A stretch of 64,000 bases of DNA from Dichotomicrobium thermohalophilum. Lineage in GTDB: Bacteria > Pseudomonadota > Alphaproteobacteria > Rhizobiales > Rhodomicrobiaceae. Within the stretch, counting starts at the first letter, position 1. Every line of letters starts with the position of its first letter. Location of the stretch: positions 62,001-126,000 of the forward strand of contig NZ_QXDF01000003.1 in assembly GCF_003550175.1 (NCBI RefSeq), written 5' to 3'. The notes beneath the pieces are model-generated. The model was not told the DNA's origin. It worked only from the letters and a program-made list of their open reading frames with translations, and searched no databases. Made by a program: the position numbers and the translations under genes. This document shows positions 18,546 through 27,961 of the stretch, piece by piece.

Positions 18546-19358
18546 CTACCGAACGGCGGCCAACAGGCGCTCGTGGAGGCCGGGCGGCGCGGCAATAGTT
18601 CCGTCCAGAAGGGGTTTGCTCTGGTTGAAGCGATACCGCGCGCCGTCAGTCGATGTCACCCGTCCGCCTGCTTCTTGCACGATCAAGGTTCCCGCCGCAA
18701 CGTCCCACTCGCTCTTTCGGCCCTTTGCGATAAGACCGTCGGCGCGCCCCGCCGCGACGAGACACATCCGGTATGCAATCGAGTAGACGAACGTCGTCCT
18801 GACGTCGGGCTCCCCCGGCTCATGCCAGCCCGCGCGCTTCGCGACCCCTTTCGGCGCAAGGATGAGGGCGCCGTGCAGGTCGTGCCGCGGCGACACCTGC
18901 GCAGGCTTGCCGTTCAGCTCCGCGCCGTGTCCGCTGAAGGCGGCGAACAACTCATCCCGCGCCGGATTATAGACCGCCGCTGCAACCGGTTCGCCATCCT
19001 CGACAAGTGCCGCGGAAATTACCCACTGATCCCGGTCCTGAATGAACGCCCTCGTCCCGTCGATAGGGTCCACGATCCAAACGCGCCTGGCGTCAAGCCG
19101 TTCCGTCTCATCTATGGTTTCTTCCGAGAGCCAGCCATAAGCGGGGCGCGGCGTGCGCAATTCAGCGTGAAGCTGTGCATCGACGGCGAGGTCGGCGTCC
19201 GTCACCTCGCTTCCGTCGCCCTTGTGGTAGACAGGTGTGTCGCGTCGAAAATACGTGAGCGCGGTCGCGCCGGCGTCGCGGACCGCCCGGCGCAAGAGAT
19301 CATAGTCTTCGGAAAGCTCCGGCAGGCGATCATCGCGCGCGTCTTTCGAAGAGGTCAT
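18546..19358 (-). CDS. cysQ: 3'(2'),5'-bisphosphate nucleotidase / inositol-monophosphatase family
   Basis: A 270-residue Mg-dependent phosphatase. WIVDPIDGTRAFI (about residues 94-106) is the metal-binding signature, with EE at 79-80 upstream and WDVAAGTLIVQEAGG near the C-terminus. The family hydrolyses PAP to AMP or inositol phosphates; CysQ-like PAP phosphatase is the likelier call because of the neighbourhood, but the substrate is not certain. It probably heads the DUF4170-waaA-lpxK transcription unit. Confidence 0.85.
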   Translation of the reverse strand: MTSSKDARDDRLPELSEDYDLLRRAVRDAGATALTYFRRDTPVYHKGDGSEVTDADLAVDAQLHAELRTPRPAYGWLSEETIDETERLDARRVWIVDPIDGTRAFIQDRDQWVISAALVEDGEPVAAAVYNPARDELFAAFSGHGAELNGKPAQVSPRHDLHGALILAPKGVAKRAGWHEPGEPDVRTTFVYSIAYRMCLVAAGRADGLIAKGRKSEWDVAAGTLIVQEAGGRVTSTDGARYRFNQSKPLLDGTIAAPPGLHERLLAAVR

Positions 19359-19399
19359 CGCTTAAAAGCTCGTCCTTCGCGCTGGGGCGCTGCACGTTC

Positions 19400-20335
19400 T
19401 CAGACGCTCAACGCAGCCTCGGCCACCAGCGCAATGAAGATGATCGCGCCGAAATCCCGGTTCGACCGGAATCGTTTCAGGCAATTGTCGCCATCGTTCA
19501 CGTCCAGCGTCATGATCTGCCAACCCAGATGCGCCGCGCCGAGCGCCAAGCCGACGAGGAACACGGGCCCGCTACCGGCCAGCAGCCCCGCCGCCGCGAT
19601 GCCGGCAATCGCCAGCCCATAGAACAGCACCATCCACGGCTTCGTCCGTTCGCCGAACTTCAAGGCCGTCGATTTCAGGCCGATCAGCGCATCGTCTTCC
19701 TTGTCCTGGTGCGCGTAGATGGTGTCATAGCCGATCGTCCACGCCATGCAGGCAGCGTAGAGCAGCACCGGCGCGAGATCGAGCCGGCCGAACACCGCCG
19801 CCCAGCCCATCAGCGCACCCCACGAGAATGCCAGCCCCAGAACCGCCTGCGGCCAGTGGGTGATGCGTTTCATGAACGGATAGACCGCGACGATGCCGAG
19901 TGAGGCGATGCCAAGCACGATCGTGAATGGATTGAACTGGATCAGAACCAGAAAACCGGTGAAAGCCAGCGCGAGCATGAAGATCTTGGCGGCTGTCTCG
20001 CTCACCTGGCCGCTCGGCAACGGGCGCGAGCGCGTCCTTGCCACGGCGGCATCGACATCCTGATCCACAATGTCGTTGTAGACGCAACCAGCCCCGCGCA
20101 TCACGAACGCGCCGATCGCGAACAGCGCCAGATACCACAAATTCGGCAGCCGGTCGCCCGCGGCGACCGCCGCCAGCGCGGTCGACCACCAGCACGGCCA
20201 CAGCAGAAGCCATGTTCCAATAGGCCGGTCCGCCCGGATCATGCGCAGATAGGGGCGCGTCGGCGCGGGCGCCCAGCTATCGACCCAGTTGCCGCGCGGG
20301 GCATCAGCGACGGATTCGGTATCCGCTTGCGTCAT
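19400..20335 (-). CDS. ubiA: 4-hydroxybenzoate polyprenyltransferase
   Basis: A 311-residue membrane prenyltransferase with about eight helices. Both prenyl-diphosphate motifs are present: NDIVDQDVD with the nearby RPLPSG, and DTIYAHQDKEDD. It attaches the polyprenyl tail to 4-hydroxybenzoate in ubiquinone synthesis. ATG 20335 is the start; the frame stays open further upstream only because it is antisense to rsmE. The gene is divergent from rsmE across 135 bases. Confidence 0.94.
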   Translation of the reverse strand: MTQADTESVADAPRGNWVDSWAPAPTRPYLRMIRADRPIGTWLLLWPCWWSTALAAVAAGDRLPNLWYLALFAIGAFVMRGAGCVYNDIVDQDVDAAVARTRSRPLPSGQVSETAAKIFMLALAFTGFLVLIQFNPFTIVLGIASLGIVAVYPFMKRITHWPQAVLGLAFSWGALMGWAAVFGRLDLAPVLLYAACMAWTIGYDTIYAHQDKEDDALIGLKSTALKFGERTKPWMVLFYGLAIAGIAAAGLLAGSGPVFLVGLALGAAHLGWQIMTLDVNDGDNCLKRFRSNRDFGAIIFIALVAEAALSV

Positions 20336-20470
20336 CAGCCTGGCTCGGTCAGAGGTTGGACATTCAGCGGCCGGAACGGCACGCTTTTCTGAGCCGGATA
20401 GTGGCCTCGCGGGCGCGATTGAGCAAGCCCTAGCGGCCGCGACCCATGAACAACCGCAAAACGAGCGACC

Positions 20471-21226
20471 GTGACGCAAACGCACAAAGAAAACCGCATT
20501 GCCAAGGCGCCGCGCCTGTTCGTTGCGGCCGATCTCGCAGCAGGCGCGGAAGTCACCTGCGAGCCGGGCCAGGCGAATTATCTGGTGAATGTTCTCCGGC
20601 TGCGGGCCGGTGCGGCCGTGCGCCTGTTCAATGGCCGCGATGGCGAGTGGCTGGCGGAGATCACGACGGCCAAGCGGGGCAAATGCACGCTCCAAATCCG
20701 CGAAACGCTGCGCGCGCAGGAAACGCCGCCGGACATAGACTACCTGTTCGCGCCGCTGAAGAAGGCCCGGCTGGACTACATGGTTCAGAAGGCAACCGAG
20801 ATGGGCGTCGCGGCGCTGCGCCCGGTGATGACGGCCTATACCGTCGCCGATCGAGTCAACCTGGAGCGGATGCGCGCAAATGCGATCGAGGCGGCCGAAC
20901 AGTGCAATATCCTCTGGGTGCCGGAGGTTTCGGAGCCGCAGCCACTTCGCGCCGTGCTGGCCCACTGGCCGGAGGAGCGGCGATTAATTTTTTGTGATGA
21001 GGCCGCGCCGATCGCCAGCCCGGTCGAGGCTCTGGGAGCGGTCGCACCCGGCCCCCTGGGGGTTCTCGTCGGGCCGGAAGGCGGCTTCAACGCCGAGGAA
21101 CGCGCCGTTTTACGCAACGCCTCGTTCGCTGTCCCGATCTCGCTCGGCCCGCGCGTCATGCGCGCCGATACCGCCGCCGTGGCCGCGCTGGCGCTGGTGA
21201 ATGCCGTGCTCGGCGACTGGCGATGA
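20471..21226 (+). CDS. rsmE: 16S rRNA (uracil1498-N3)-methyltransferase
   Basis: A 251-residue SPOUT-class methyltransferase. It has the PUA-like N-terminus (RLFVAADLAAGAEV without the leading residues, then NYLVNVLRLRAGA), the core YMVQKATEMGV and the knot motifs VGPEGGFNAEE and SLGPRVMRADTA. It methylates U1498 in assembled 30S subunits. GTG 20471 is the start. gshA follows 155 bases downstream, a pairing common in Rhizobiales. Confidence 0.95.
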   Translation: MTQTHKENRIAKAPRLFVAADLAAGAEVTCEPGQANYLVNVLRLRAGAAVRLFNGRDGEWLAEITTAKRGKCTLQIRETLRAQETPPDIDYLFAPLKKARLDYMVQKATEMGVAALRPVMTAYTVADRVNLERMRANAIEAAEQCNILWVPEVSEPQPLRAVLAHWPEERRLIFCDEAAPIASPVEALGAVAPGPLGVLVGPEGGFNAEERAVLRNASFAVPISLGPRVMRADTAAVAALALVNAVLGDWR

Positions 21227-21381
21227 GGTGATGCCATCTTGTATACTGTTTCACTGAGCGCCAAAACGGCAGGGTGCGTCATGCGCGCAGCTTTCGCGTC
21301 ACTGAGGCCGTCGGCCGGGCTGACGAAACACAATAATGGCGGTCGCCGCATCGCCCGCAGATAACCTGGAGAACAGCACCC

Positions 21382-22764
21382 ATGTTGGCTCAAGACGAGG
21401 ACGCCATCGCGCGGCCCATCGAAAGCCGCGATGAGCTGGTGGCGTATCTGGAAGCCGGCTGCAAGCCTCGCACGGACTGGCGCATCGGCACCGAGCACGA
21501 GAAGATCGGCTTTCGCCGCGACGATCTGCGCCCCGTCCCCTACGAGAACGACCGCAGCATCCAGGCGCTGCTGGAAGGCGTTGCCGAGCGCTTCGGCTGG
21601 GAGCAGGTGATGGAGGCGGGCAATGTCGTCGCGCTGAAGGACCCCTGCTGCGAGCATGGCGGCAATATCACGCTGGAGCCGGGCGGGCAGTTCGAGTTAT
21701 CCGGCGCGCCGCTGACGAACATTCACGAGACCGCAACGGAGGTAAGCACCCACTTGCGGCAGGTGCGTGAAGTGGCCGAGGCGCTCAACATCGGCTTTCT
21801 GGCCATCGGCTTTTCACCGAAATGGACGCTGGCTGAGACGCCGGTCATGCCGAAGCAGCGCTACAAGATCATGCGGCGCTACATGCCGAAGGTTGGCCGC
21901 CTTGGGCGCGACATGATGTTCCGCTCGGCGACCGTGCAGGTCAATCTCGACTTCTCCAGCGAAGCCGACATGGTCAAGAAGCTGCGGGTCGGCCTGGCGC
22001 TGCAGCCGCTCGCGACGGCGATGTTTGCCAACTCGCCCTTCACCGACGGCAAGCCCAACGGTTTCCTGTCATACCGCAGTGAACTGTGGCGCGATACGGA
22101 CCCGGACCGGACCGGGATGCTGCCCTTTGCCTTCGAGGACGGCATGGGCTTCGAGCGTTACGTGGATTACGCCCTCGACGTTCCGATGTATTTCATCAAG
22201 CGTGGCGGCGAGCAGCTCGATGTCGCCGGCGAGTCCTTCCGCGACTTCATGGAAGGGCGCCTGCCCGCGCTGCCCGGTGAGCGCCCGGCGATGGCGGACT
22301 GGTCCGACCACCTCACGACGCTGTTCCCGGAGGTCCGGCTCAAGCATTTCCTGGAGATGCGCGGCGCCGACAGCGGCCCGCAGCCGCGCCTGTGCGCCCT
22401 GCCGGCTCTGTGGGTCGGACTTATGTATGACCAGACCAGCCTCGACGCCGCCTGGGACATGGTCAAGAAATGGACGCATGAGCAGCGCGAGACGCTGCGC
22501 GACGAGGTGCCGCGCCACGGGCTGAACGCCCGGGTCGGCCGGCATAAGGTCGGCACACTGTCACGCGAGATGCTGGCGATCGCCCGCCACGGCCTGCAGG
22601 CGCGCGACTTCCGCGACGCCGACGGCAACGACGAGTCCAGCTATCTGGAACCGCTCGAGACCATCGTCGCGGAGAACCGCACGCCCGCGGAGTGGCTGCT
22701 GGAGAAGTATCACGGCGAGTGGGACGGCGACATCGACCACCTGTTCGAAGAAATCGCCTACTGA
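21382..22764 (+). CDS. gshA: Glutamate-cysteine ligase, plant/alphaproteobacterial type
   Basis: A 460-residue enzyme for the first step of glutathione synthesis, ATP-dependent gamma-glutamylcysteine formation. Features typical of the plant-type class include GTEHEKIGF near the N-terminus, EPGGQFELSGAPL, MPKQRYKIMRRYMPK and LDFSSEADMVKK. Start ATG 21382 is preceded by GGAG about 10 bases away. It ends 12 bases from the convergent DUF937-like gene. gshB is not in the window. Confidence 0.94.
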   Translation: MLAQDEDAIARPIESRDELVAYLEAGCKPRTDWRIGTEHEKIGFRRDDLRPVPYENDRSIQALLEGVAERFGWEQVMEAGNVVALKDPCCEHGGNITLEPGGQFELSGAPLTNIHETATEVSTHLRQVREVAEALNIGFLAIGFSPKWTLAETPVMPKQRYKIMRRYMPKVGRLGRDMMFRSATVQVNLDFSSEADMVKKLRVGLALQPLATAMFANSPFTDGKPNGFLSYRSELWRDTDPDRTGMLPFAFEDGMGFERYVDYALDVPMYFIKRGGEQLDVAGESFRDFMEGRLPALPGERPAMADWSDHLTTLFPEVRLKHFLEMRGADSGPQPRLCALPALWVGLMYDQTSLDAAWDMVKKWTHEQRETLRDEVPRHGLNARVGRHKVGTLSREMLAIARHGLQARDFRDADGNDESSYLEPLETIVAENRTPAEWLLEKYHGEWDGDIDHLFEEIAY

Positions 22765-22776
22765 ACGCCCCGCGGG

Positions 22777-23430
22777 TCAGGCCGCGTGCTGCGACCCGCC
22801 CTCCGAGACCAGCTTGTCGATCAGATCGCCCGGCTCGCTGGTGCGCTGCAGGCTGACCTCGCTGGCCTCGCCTTGGGCGTCCGCCTCGACCGGTTCCTCC
22901 CGGCTGGTGCCGAGACGTGCGCGAAGCAGCTCGGCCAGCGTGACGAACGGATTGCGCTCGGCCTGCTTGACGAGCTCCGGGTCGTCCAGCTTCTTGACGA
23001 TCTCGAAGAACGGCTCGCGCAGGCGGTGTTCCATCGCACCCATCACCATGATGGCGACATAGGGCAAGAGCGCCTCGACCGTGGTGCGCTCCAGTTCGAA
23101 CTTTTCCTGCTGGGTGCGGATGATGTGCTCCAGTGTCTCGCGATCTCCGATAAGGAAATCAAGGATCCGCTGACCTTCCGATGCCGAGCGCGGATGACCG
23201 AAGATCTGCGTCGTCGTCAGAAACCGGTCATAGCGGCGCGCCGAGAACAGATCGAGCAGGTCGATCACGCCCTGCCGGTCGCTCGTCCGCCGGCCCAGAG
23301 CGTCAACAAGCGGCTGCCCAAGGCATTCAACACATTTGGCGGTCGCCTCTTCCGAAAGGCCGACCAAGGCGCCCAGATTCGCGAAGACACGCCCATTCTG
23401 AGCGCCGGCTATAATTCGAAACAGCTTCAT
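22777..23430 (-). CDS. DUF937-like protein
   Basis: A 217-residue soluble protein. The first 45 residues (IIAGAQNGRVFANLGALVGLSEE) and a later stretch (GQRILDFLIGDRE ... VEALLPYVAIMVMGAM) resemble the paired halves of DUF937/YidB-type proteins, in which the LLP-x-MG segment is characteristic. The last 60 residues are acidic and probably flexible. No enzyme motif is visible, and the family's role is poorly known. It is a single gene between convergent gshA and a MATE gene on the same strand 239 bases upstream. Confidence 0.7.
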   Translation of the reverse strand: MKLFRIIAGAQNGRVFANLGALVGLSEEATAKCVECLGQPLVDALGRRTSDRQGVIDLLDLFSARRYDRFLTTTQIFGHPRSASEGQRILDFLIGDRETLEHIIRTQQEKFELERTTVEALLPYVAIMVMGAMEHRLREPFFEIVKKLDDPELVKQAERNPFVTLAELLRARLGTSREEPVEADAQGEASEVSLQRTSEPGDLIDKLVSEGGSQHAA

Positions 23431-23669
23431 GGGTTCGCTTCCCGTTCTGTCGAAATTGGTTCGAGTGCCCGCGCTCGCTCGGCGCGGCGTTTGCTAACGC
23501 GCACGCAGGACCAACCGCATCGACGCAGGGAACTTGGGGAGATGCGAATCACACTTTGACGTAGAATGGTAATGGTTCGCGGCAGGGTTGTGTTGAAACT
23601 GAGCCCATCATGAACAGGCATTGTCGGAAAGTCTTTCCGACTGTTGCGCAAACGCAACGACAAGCCGGA

Positions 23670-25097
23670 CTATTCCGCCGGTGCCGGCTCCGGAGCGGGC
23701 GCGCTGTGCGCGGCGCGTTCGAGGCTGCAGATATAAAGATAACACGCTGTGGCAGCGATGATGCCGAAGCTCATGCCCCCCAGCACCTGCCCGGCGAGGA
23801 CGCCATAGGGCCCGAAATACTGGCTGGCGATCGACACCGGGAGCATCGTGCCGAGCGTCGCCCGGCCCCAGTTGAGAATCGTTGCGTAATGCGGCCGGCC
23901 GAGATTGTTGAACGCGGCGTTCGACATGAACAGCAGCCCCAGCACGCCAAAGCCGGGACTGAGCCAGACGCAAAAGAACGCGATCACCCGGACGGCATCG
24001 CCACGGGCATTGAAGGCGTGTGCGATGTACTCGTGAAAGCTCGCAAGAATCGCCCAGACCGCGAGCGCGTAGATCAGCACGACGATGACGCCGTTCAGGA
24101 ACGCGTGCCGTAGCCGGGCATACTCCCGCGCGCCCAGATTTTGGCCGAGCACTGGTCCAATCGCGCCTGAGAGTGCGAAAATGCCCGCAAAGGACACAGG
24201 TATCAGCCGGCTCAGCACGGCCCAGCCCGCAACCGCGCTCACCCCGAAAGGCGCCATAGAGGAGGTCACGTAGGCATTGGCAATGGGTGTCGCGAGATTG
24301 GTGAGCGCGACCGGCGCGGCCACGCCCGCGATCGTCAGCGCATCCGGCCAGAACCGGCTGGGCTTGGGATAGGCAAGCAGCCCGTGCACAAGCACAACGC
24401 CATAGAGCCCGACCAACGCCATCGTTGTGCGCGCCAGCGCCGAGGCGATCGCCGCGCCGTCCACGCCAAGCCCCAGCGCGAAGATGAACAGCGGATCGAG
24501 CAGCCCGTTGATGATGGCGCCCGACAGCGTGACGTACATCGCCCGTTTGGCATCGCCCACCGAGCGCAAGAGCGCCGCGCAGTTCATGCCCACGACGAGC
24601 AGCGGCGTGGCAACAAGAACAATGCGCAGATAGGAAGACGCAAGCTCAAACGCCCGATCTTCCGCACCAAGCCAGCCGAGCAGCACTGGCACGCTGAGCC
24701 ACAAGACCAGCGACAGGACCGACGCAGCGCCGACTGCGAAAATGAGCGCATTGATCGCCCGGCGCCGCGCCCGCGGCTTCTTGCCTGCTCCGAGAGCTGG
24801 CGAGACGAGCGCGGTTGCCGCGATGGACAGAGCCACGCCCAACGCCACGGTGAAGAACAGCACCGAGCCGGCATAGCCGATGGCCGCGGCGACCTCGATC
24901 TCGCCCAGCAGCCCGAGGAAATAAAGATCGGCGAAGTCGACGAGAAACACCGCCATCAAGCCGATGCCCGACGACCCGCTCATCACCAGGATATGGCGCA
25001 TCGTGGAGCCGCGCGTGAACTTGCCGCGTTCGGGCCGCGGCGGCCCGGATGCGGGCGGCGGCGTGCGCGTTGGCTCGAACGAGCTGTGATTGGACAT
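23670..25097 (-). CDS. MATE family multidrug/toxin efflux transporter
   Basis: A 475-residue membrane protein with about twelve helices and an extended Pro/Arg-rich cytoplasmic N-terminus before the first helix (about residue 30). It has two MatE half-domains (ILVMSGSSGIGLMAVFLVDFADLYFLG in the first; IGPVLGQNLGA in the second). It is expected to export cations or organic compounds using Na or H gradients; the substrate is unknown. A leaderless-looking gap upstream contains a terminator for the CARDB-like remnant, so this gene must have its own promoter. Confidence 0.9.
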   Translation of the reverse strand: MSNHSSFEPTRTPPPASGPPRPERGKFTRGSTMRHILVMSGSSGIGLMAVFLVDFADLYFLGLLGEIEVAAAIGYAGSVLFFTVALGVALSIAATALVSPALGAGKKPRARRRAINALIFAVGAASVLSLVLWLSVPVLLGWLGAEDRAFELASSYLRIVLVATPLLVVGMNCAALLRSVGDAKRAMYVTLSGAIINGLLDPLFIFALGLGVDGAAIASALARTTMALVGLYGVVLVHGLLAYPKPSRFWPDALTIAGVAAPVALTNLATPIANAYVTSSMAPFGVSAVAGWAVLSRLIPVSFAGIFALSGAIGPVLGQNLGAREYARLRHAFLNGVIVVLIYALAVWAILASFHEYIAHAFNARGDAVRVIAFFCVWLSPGFGVLGLLFMSNAAFNNLGRPHYATILNWGRATLGTMLPVSIASQYFGPYGVLAGQVLGGMSFGIIAATACYLYICSLERAAHSAPAPEPAPAE

Positions 25098-25198
25098 CCG
25101 GTCGACAACCTTGCGGGGTAAGCGGAGCGACAGATCGCGCTCCCCGCAGTACGTGAGGCTGCGCGATGCGTCTCACAAGCCAGCGGCAAAAATCGCTG

Positions 25199-25230
25199 AA
25201 AAGAAAACGCCGGAGCCCACGGCCCCGGCG
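25199..25230 (-). terminator. Rho-independent terminator after the CARDB-like remnant
   Basis: On the minus strand a 9-bp stem with one G-T wobble (arms GCCGGGGCC and GGCTCCGGC, loop GTG) is followed by GTTTTCTTTTC. It begins 26 bases after the remnant's stop codon at 25256-25258. Confidence 0.85.
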
Positions 25231-25255
25231 CAGTGCGCCCCGAGAAAACACCGCT

Positions 25256-25728
25256 TTAGGGGCCGTTCACGCGAACGCGCATGAAATAGGAATTGTTCCG
25301 CTCATTGCTTTCTTCGGTCCGGTCTTCCGGGTCGGCGACCGCGACGAAGCGGCGTACGCCCTCACGCCATCCTTGTTGCAAAACGCCCCCACCCGCACGC
25401 ATGCGGTCGCGGTCTCGTCCGGCGCGAGCGATTCCAGCGGGCGGAAATCCTTGTCGAAAAAGCTCCGGTCATCGACGTCCGAACGCCTCGAACAGGGGCG
25501 CATCCACCACCAGCGGCGCGCGAACATCCGAAATGTTCTTGATAACCAGCGTCCCCGTCACGATCGGCTGGAACGCGTTGCATGTGCCGCTGGCTTTCAG
25601 CTCGACCGAGCGGATCACGAGATCGGGCAGATTGTGGGAGGCCTTTGCCGGATCCGGCTGCACGACGGCGATAACGGCCAACGGCCTGGCCGGCAGGTAA
25701 ACCCAACGCGTAAATGGAATCCTTTCAT
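25256..25728 (-). pseudogene. CARDB-like exported protein broken by compensating frameshifts
   Basis: Read on the minus strand, ATG 25728 has a strong Shine-Dalgarno (GAGGA, 7 bases before). The coherent product needs three frame changes. MKGFHLRV starts in one frame; signal-like LAVIAVV and then LPDLVIRSVELKASGTC to VDAPLFEAF run in a second; VDDRSFFDKDF to ACVRVGAF returns to the first after an apparent extra base near 25475; and FVAVADPEDRTEESNERNNS to the stop is again in the second. PDLV at the start and DP-ESNE-NN at the end are CARDB-domain hallmarks. A good terminator follows, so it was once a real gene. Sequence errors could also explain it. Confidence 0.72.
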
Positions 25729-25863
25729 AAAATTTCCTCGGCGGGGATTGCCTATCTAAGGCGCATCGGGCGCGGTCGCCACATGAATTCCCAGATCGCG
25801 AACGCATATGCCTTGGCGGCGCTCGACGAGCTGCACACATACCGCGAAATTCGCCGACCATGC

Positions 25864-25892
25864 TTGCATGGCAGCGCAGATGCGAGTATCTC
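25864..25892 (+). promoter_or_regulatory. Promoter of tRNA-Thr
   Basis: TTGCAT (25864-25869), a 17-base spacer and TATCTC (25887-25892) place a transcription start about 5 bases before the mature tRNA end at 25904. Confidence 0.6.
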
Positions 25893-25903
25893 AAGAGCAG
25901 GCG

Positions 25904-25979
<76 letters not shown>

Positions 25980-26163
25980 TCCATGCCCCAAGAGACATCC
26001 GTTAATGCTCTCGCCGCTTGCGGGAGACGTGTGCCTCGGAATGCGCGATCCGCGACGAGCGCTTAACGGCTATGCATCAGGCTGGACGCAGCACGGCCAA
26101 GAGCGTGCTACACCACCGGCAATCGACATCCGGACATCCCACTGCGTCTGAAGGGAGGCAAGC

Positions 26164-27528
26164 GTAACCCCGCTCAGCACCGATCAGCCGGCAGCCCGCT
26201 TGCGCCACCGCGACGTGCTGGCGATCGCCGGGCCGATGATCTTCTCCAACGTCACAACACCGCTCATCGGCGCGGTGGACACCGCCGTGATCGGACAACT
26301 CGGAGCGGCGCATCTCATCGGCGCGGTGGCCGTCGGCGCGACCATCTTCACGTTTTTCTACTGGGCCTTCGGCTTCCTGCGCATGGGCACGACCGGCCTG
26401 ACCGCGCAGGCCAGCGGCGCGGAGCGCAACCGCGAAGTACTGGCCACGCTCTATCGCGCGCTGCTGGTTGCCGGTACCGCGGGCGTCGCGATCATCATGC
26501 TGCAATGGCCGATCGCCGAAGCGGCCTTCGCGCTCATGGGTGCCTCGCCCGATGTCGACGAGGCCGCCCGTACCTATTTCGCCATCCGCATCTGGAGCGC
26601 GCCTGCGGCACTGGCAAACTACGCGTTGGTCGGCTGGTTCATCGGTCTGGGGCGCGCGGGCATGGCGTTCCGGCTCCAGCTTCTGCTCAACCTGACGAAT
26701 ATCGCGCTGGACGCGCTGTTCGTGCTCGCCTTCGGCTGGGGCGTGGCCGGTGTCGCAGCGGGCACGCTGATCGCGGAGACGGGCGCCGCGCTCGTGGGGC
26801 TGGCGGTGGCGCTGCGGGCATCCGCCGGGCTGCAGATACGGCTCTGGCGCGTGTTCAACGCTGCCAAGCTGCGGCGCATGATCGCCGTCAACGGCGACAT
26901 CATGATCCGTACGCTCAGCCTGCTCTTTGCCTTCTCCTTCTTCACGGCGCAGGGCGCGCGGGCCGGCGACCTCATCCTGGCAGCAAACGCGATCCTGATG
27001 CACTTCCTCTCGGTCTCGGCGTATTTCCTTGACGGGATAGCCTATGCGACCGAGGCGCTGACCGGGAAGGCCATAGGCGCGCGCAATCTGGCCCGCTTTC
27101 ATGATGCGGTGCGGCTATCGTCGATCTGGGCTGCGGGGTTGAGCCTGGCCGTCGGCGCGGTGTTCTGGCTGGGCGGCGACACTGTCATCGACGCGATGAC
27201 CGTTAACGAAGCCGTGCGCTCTTTGGCGCGGGACTACCTCGTCTGGGCCGCCCTGGCGCCCGTTATCGGCGTTGCCTGCTTTCAGCTCGACGGGATTTTC
27301 ATCGGCGCGACACGGACTCGGGACATGCGCAACATGATGCTGGTCAGTCTGGCAGTTTACTTGCTGGCCTGGGCCGCGTTAACGCCGCCATTCGGCAACC
27401 ACGGGCTGTGGGCCGCACTGATGGTGCTGTTCATCACGCGCGCCTTGACGCTTGCCATCCGTCTTCCCGCGCTCAAGCGCGATGCCTTTGCGCGTGTTTT
27501 GGCCGGCGCGGCTACGCCGCAGGCCTGA
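26164..27528 (+). CDS. MATE family efflux transporter, DinF-like; start codon problem
   Basis: A membrane transporter of about 450 residues with twelve predicted helices; VLAIAGPMIFSN and TTPLIGAVDTAVIG begin it, as in the DinF branch of MATE proteins. The start is unusual. GGGAGG (26153-26158) is ideally placed 5 bases before GTA 26164, but GTA is not a normal start codon. The first standard start in frame is TTG 26200, which has no ribosome site and leaves only five residues before helix 1. The coordinates assume GTA replaced GTG by mutation or sequence error; from TTG the product is 442 residues. The 3' end overlaps convergent yraN by 17 bases. Confidence 0.83.
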   Translation, partial: VTPLSTDQPAARLRHRDVLAIAGPMIFSNVTTPLIGAVDTAVIGQLGAAHLIGAVAVGATIFTFFYWAFGFLRMGTTGLTAQASGAERNREVLATLYRALLVAGTAGVAIIMLQWPIAEAAFALMGASPDVDEAARTYFAIRIWSAPAALANYALVGWFIGLGRAGMAFRLQLLLNLTNIALDALFVLAFGWGVAGVAAGTLIAETGAALVGLAVALRASAGLQIRLWRVFNAAKLRRMIAVNGDIMIRTLSLLFAFSFFTAQGARAGDLILAANAILMHFLSVSAYFLDGIAYATEALTGKAIGARNLARFHDAVRLSSIWAAGLSLAVGAVFWLGGDTVIDAMTVNEAVRSLARDYLVWAALAPVIGVACFQLDGIFIGATRTRDMRNMMLVSLAVYLLAWAALTPPFGNHGLWAALMVLFITRALTLAIRLPALKRDAFARVLAGAATPQA

Positions 27529-27961
27529 ATGCGTCGGGTATATGTTGCGGCGCAGATCGTGGACAGATCAGGACCGCATCAAAGGTGATGTCACGATCCG
27601 CGTATTCAGGGTGCTCCTGGAGCCAGATTTCCGCGGCGCCAGTCATGCGGATCTGCTGGCGGACAGTGATGGCCTCACCGGCTGTGGCGTGGGACGTTCG
27701 GCGCTTCACCTCCACGAATGCAAGGCTCTGTCCGTCGGCCACGACAAGATCGAGTTCGCCGGCCGCCGTTCGGTAACGGCGATCCAGCAGACGAAACCCC
27801 TTGCGCTGCAGAATCTGCGCTGCGATCGCTTCCGCGTCGATGCCCTTCAAGTAGGACGAAGGTGCTTTGCGGCGCTTGCGGGTTCGCAGGGCGCTCGACT
27901 GGTTGTTACCCGGGTTCACGGCGTTTGTTGATTCTTCGACTTCGAGCATCAATTGCCCCAT
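27512..27961 (-). CDS. yraN: YraN family endonuclease-like protein (UPF0102)
   Basis: A 149-residue protein with the UPF0102 nuclease-like core: GIDAEAIAAQILQRKGFRLLDRRYRTAAGELDLV then FVEVKRR, giving the E-D-ExK pattern of restriction-endonuclease-fold enzymes. Its role is not established; the family is predicted to act on nucleic acids. The first 35 residues are basic and likely flexible. It sits downstream of rsmI on the same strand, the usual pairing. It overlaps the convergent MATE gene by 17 bases. Confidence 0.92.
   Translation of the reverse strand: MGQLMLEVEESTNAVNPGNNQSSALRTRKRRKAPSSYLKGIDAEAIAAQILQRKGFRLLDRRYRTAAGELDLVVADGQSLAFVEVKRRTSHATAGEAITVRQQIRMTGAAEIWLQEHPEYADRDITFDAVLICPRSAPQHIPDAFRPAA

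Noticed and set aside
20336-20965. Long N-terminal extension of ubiA
   Set aside because: It is antisense to rsmE and would put 210 unrelated residues before a standard UbiA start.
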